In this document: piece by piece, positions 20,270 through 22,191 of the stretch | Position numbering within the stretch: position 1 is the first letter of the stretch | Layout: every line of letters starts with the position of its first letter | IMG/VR virus record: IMGVR_UViG_3300048924_000598 | Location: 1-22,191 of that record | Direction: 5' to 3' (one strand) | DNA length: 22,191 nt | Origin: a virus | Program-made: the position numbers and the translations under genes | The notes under the pieces: generated by a model | The model's input: the letters and a program-made list of their open reading frames with translations, nothing else | Told to the model about the DNA's origin: nothing | The model's database searches: none

Positions 20270-21173
20270 CGAGCACCACCACATTCAGTTTGATGGCCGT
20301 GCAGCGCGCGGCCTGGGTGGCGTTCAGTTCGATGTCCGCCGCCGGGCTGGTGAGCACGACCTTGCGCACGCCTTCGACGTGCACGGCGGCGCTGCAGGCG
20401 GAACGGTAGATGCTGTGGCCCAGGGGGCGGCGCGGCTGCGACACGCGCACGGCGTTGGCGCGCGCGGCGTCCAGCAAAATCGGCACTTCCGGGCCGACGC
20501 CGATAAACAAGGTGGCCTCGATCTGGTAGTCGATGACCTGGGCGGCTTGCACGCTCAAGCGGTCGCCCAGGGGGCGCACTTCCTCGGCGTTGAGCGCGCG
20601 CGCCACGATGGCCAGCAGCGCGGCGTCGGCGATGCCGCTGGCGTTGTTGGCCAGCACCGTGACGATGACGTGCGCCGGTGCGGGGCTGGTGGCGCTTGCG
20701 TCCTTGACGCGGCCGTCGCTGCTACGGGCGTGGAATTCGTAGGAGGCTTTCGGGCCGGCCACGGACAGGCCGTCCGGCGCTTCCTGGATGCGCAGGCGGT
20801 AGGCGTCGTTGTCTTCCATGACGGCGGCCACGGGCGGCAGGGCGTTGGGATTGGCCGGCGTGATGGTCAGGCGTGCCACGTTGACGTTGGCGCCCAGCTG
20901 GTCCAGGTCGCCATCGAGGGAAAATGCCAGCATGACGGCCTTGCCCGCCTCGTTGACGCGGTTGCGCAGGATGGTTTCCTGATATGCGTTCTCTTCCAGC
21001 AGCTTGGTGGCCGGCTCCGACTCCAGCTCCAACAGGGCCGTGACGGCTTGGCGCTCGGCTTCCGGCAGCAGGCTGACCAGGTGGGCTTTACGGCTGGCGA
21101 GGATGGCTTCGAAGTCCAGCACCTCGACCACGCTGGGCGCCGGCAACTGTGTCAGGTCGATGGGCGTGCTCAT
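20262..21173 (-). CDS. J: Baseplate wedge protein gpJ
   Basis: 303 aa, practically the length of P2 gpJ (302). It begins MSTPIDLTQLPAPSVVEVLD, with FEAILASRKAHLVSLLPEAE following, the family's N-terminal signature. The conserved segments AYQETILRNRVNEAGKAVML and DNDAYRLRIQEAPDGLSVAG are present. The start at 21173 overlaps the gpW stop as ATGA; the frame is open further upstream only as a shadow of gpW. Confidence 0.95.
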   Translation of the reverse strand: MSTPIDLTQLPAPSVVEVLDFEAILASRKAHLVSLLPEAERQAVTALLELESEPATKLLEENAYQETILRNRVNEAGKAVMLAFSLDGDLDQLGANVNVARLTITPANPNALPPVAAVMEDNDAYRLRIQEAPDGLSVAGPKASYEFHARSSDGRVKDASATSPAPAHVIVTVLANNASGIADAALLAIVARALNAEEVRPLGDRLSVQAAQVIDYQIEATLFIGVGPEVPILLDAARANAVRVSQPRRPLGHSIYRSACSAAVHVEGVRKVVLTSPAADIELNATQAARCTAIKLNVVVLDE

Positions 21174-21514
21174 ATGGCGCCCCCTTGCTTGACGGGTACG
21201 GACAGGGTGATGCCCTGGCCATTCGCCGTGCCATCGAGCAGCAGGGCGATGGCGCCGTCCGTGTCGCGCGTGAGCTGTACGCTGGCCAGCTGCAAACGCG
21301 GCTCCCAGCGGCGCAATGCAAAGGCGGTGGCCGCATAGATGCGCAATTGCGTGGCGCTGTTCAGGGGCTGGTCGATCAGCTCGGGCACTTCGGAGCCATA
21401 GCGGCGGCGCCGGATGCGCGAGCCGATGGGTGTGGTGAGAATGTCGGTGACCGACTGGCGCAGGTGGTCCAGGCCGGTCAGGCTGCGCCCGGTGGCGGCG
21501 TGCATGCCCATCAT
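21170..21514 (-). CDS. W: Baseplate protein gpW (gp25-like)
   Basis: 114 aa, like P2 gpW (115), belonging to the gp25-like baseplate family. The segment SLTGLDHLRQSVTDILTTPI followed by GSRIRRRRYGS is the signature, and RRWEPRLQL near residue 70 is also conserved. The start at 21514 (MMGMHAATGR) overlaps the gpV stop as ATGA. Confidence 0.95.
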   Translation of the reverse strand: MMGMHAATGRSLTGLDHLRQSVTDILTTPIGSRIRRRRYGSEVPELIDQPLNSATQLRIYAATAFALRRWEPRLQLASVQLTRDTDGAIALLLDGTANGQGITLSVPVKQGGAI

Positions 21515-22173
21515 GATTGCGGCCCGCCCGACTGGTCGCCGCCGGCCTTGACGCCGCCGTGCGCATGCTTGGCCAGGCTGATGGCACCGGCCAGCACGTC
21601 CTCGCTGGCTTTGATCGTGCCTTGCACGGCCATGGCCACGCCGCCAGCGGCGCCGGCCTTGGCGTTCACGCCGCCGTTCAGCGTGGTGGTGCCTTCCACG
21701 GTGGTCGATTGCTTGACGATCAGGTTTTTCATGACGGTCAGGTCGCCCGTGCAGATGGTGCTCGGTGCGTTCGATGTCACTTTGTCGGCGGTGATGGTGG
21801 CGGTGCCGCCGGGTAGGGTGGCCGTCAGCGCGTGGGCGGCGTGGTCGTACTGCACCACGGCGCCGTCGGGGTAATGCGTGGTGTGGATAGTGTCGCTGGT
21901 TTCTGGCGCGTCAAATTCCTGCGAGTACAGCGCCGGCAGGATGATGCCGCGCGTCAGGTCGCCGCCAGGGGAAAAGACGATGACTTGTTCGCCCACGGTG
22001 GGCGCCGACCAGGTGCGGGTGCTGCCGGCGCGCCGGGTTGCCCAGTTCAGCCATTCCGTGGTGAGGGTTGGCCCCAGCCGCACGCGCGCCTTGGCCCCTT
22101 TGACCTCGGCGATGGTGCCCAGGCGGATCAGGTTTTGCAGCAAGCGGAGGAGGTCGGACAGGTCGGCGTTCAT
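21511..22173 (-). CDS. V: Baseplate spike protein gpV
   Basis: Membrane-piercing tail spike, 220 aa (P2 gpV is 211). The start at 22173 (MNADLSDLLRLLQNLIRLGT) resembles P2 gpV; an ATG three codons upstream is also possible, and neither has a good ribosome site. The N-terminal OB-like domain contains TEWLNWATRRAGSTRTWSAP, then VGEQVIVFSPGGDL and an HYPDGAVVQYD strand. Residues about 115-190 are repetitive beta-helix-like strands rich in Thr and Val. The end carries KHAHGG, an H-x-H motif in the position where P2 spikes bind iron at the tip. Confidence 0.93.
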   Translation of the reverse strand: MNADLSDLLRLLQNLIRLGTIAEVKGAKARVRLGPTLTTEWLNWATRRAGSTRTWSAPTVGEQVIVFSPGGDLTRGIILPALYSQEFDAPETSDTIHTTHYPDGAVVQYDHAAHALTATLPGGTATITADKVTSNAPSTICTGDLTVMKNLIVKQSTTVEGTTTLNGGVNAKAGAAGGVAMAVQGTIKASEDVLAGAISLAKHAHGGVKAGGDQSGGPQS

Positions 22174-22191
22174 GCAATGCATGTTGCCGAA

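Larger units (their letters stand above)
1..22191. mobile_element. P2-like prophage, partial (integrase end to gene V)
   Basis: Nearly every gene in the window belongs to one P2-type temperate phage: integrase, excisionase-like gene, gpA, Ogr, repressor and the P2 tail order V-W-J-I-H-G-FI-FII-E/E'-T-U-D on the minus strand. The left edge is the integrase start codon, so an attachment site is expected just outside the window; no tRNA gene or repeated att core is visible inside it. Head, terminase and lysis genes are not here and should lie to the right. The reading frames look open, so the element may be functional, but completeness cannot be judged from this window. Confidence 0.95.

Overview
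The window holds about 22 kb of a P2-like (Myoviridae-type, Peduovirus-like) prophage in a GC-rich host. The P2 tail genes are recognisable one after another, together with replication protein A, an Ogr-type late activator, an Xre/CI-type repressor and a P4-family integrase. Codon use and protein flavour suggest a betaproteobacterium, perhaps Oxalobacteraceae (Janthinobacterium/Massilia-like). The host assignment is inference only. The prophage is incomplete here: the integrase ATG is base 1, and the lysis, head and terminase genes would lie beyond base 22191.

Layout. (1) Bases 1-1326: integrase (+) and a convergent, overlapping AlpA/excisionase-like gene (-). (2) Bases 1333-6528: the early (lytic) operon, all on the minus strand and read right to left. 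It starts with two 67-aa small proteins, a 62-aa protein and Ogr, continues with a 133-aa protein, a 32-aa membrane microprotein, a 117-aa protein and the rolling-circle initiator gpA, and ends with a tightly overlapping run of small genes leading into xis. (3) Bases 6529-6601: the genetic switch. A near-consensus leftward promoter has a perfect 8+8 inverted repeat inside its 17-bp spacer, and the CI-like repressor gene starts divergently at 6602. (4) Bases 7046-10647: an AT-rich cargo block on the plus strand, clearly different in composition from the phage core. It encodes a possible small cysteine-containing exported protein, a RelA/SpoT-type (p)ppGpp synthetase-domain protein followed by a C-terminally membrane-anchored unknown protein, and a separate two-gene operon of unknown function. 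(5) Bases 10648-22173: the late tail operon(s), minus strand, in the P2 order read right to left: V, W, J, I, H-like tail fibre, G-like fibre chaperone, FI, FII, E/E' with a -1 frameshift, T, U, D.

How it works together. The repressor presumably binds the operator inside the early promoter and shuts off the early operon. When it is lifted, early transcription would make Ogr, gpA (replication) and Xis. Ogr would then activate the late tail genes. Compared with P2, ogr lies in the early operon instead of beyond D, and int/att lies beyond the gpA side instead of between ogr and C.

The most interesting part is the cargo between gene D and the repressor, the kind of site where P2-like phages carry lysogenic-conversion and anti-phage genes. 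The intact alarmone-synthetase domain without a hydrolase domain, next to a membrane-anchored unknown, and the separate basic/acidic gene pair, are the best candidates for undescribed defence or toxin-antitoxin systems. Their function is inference.
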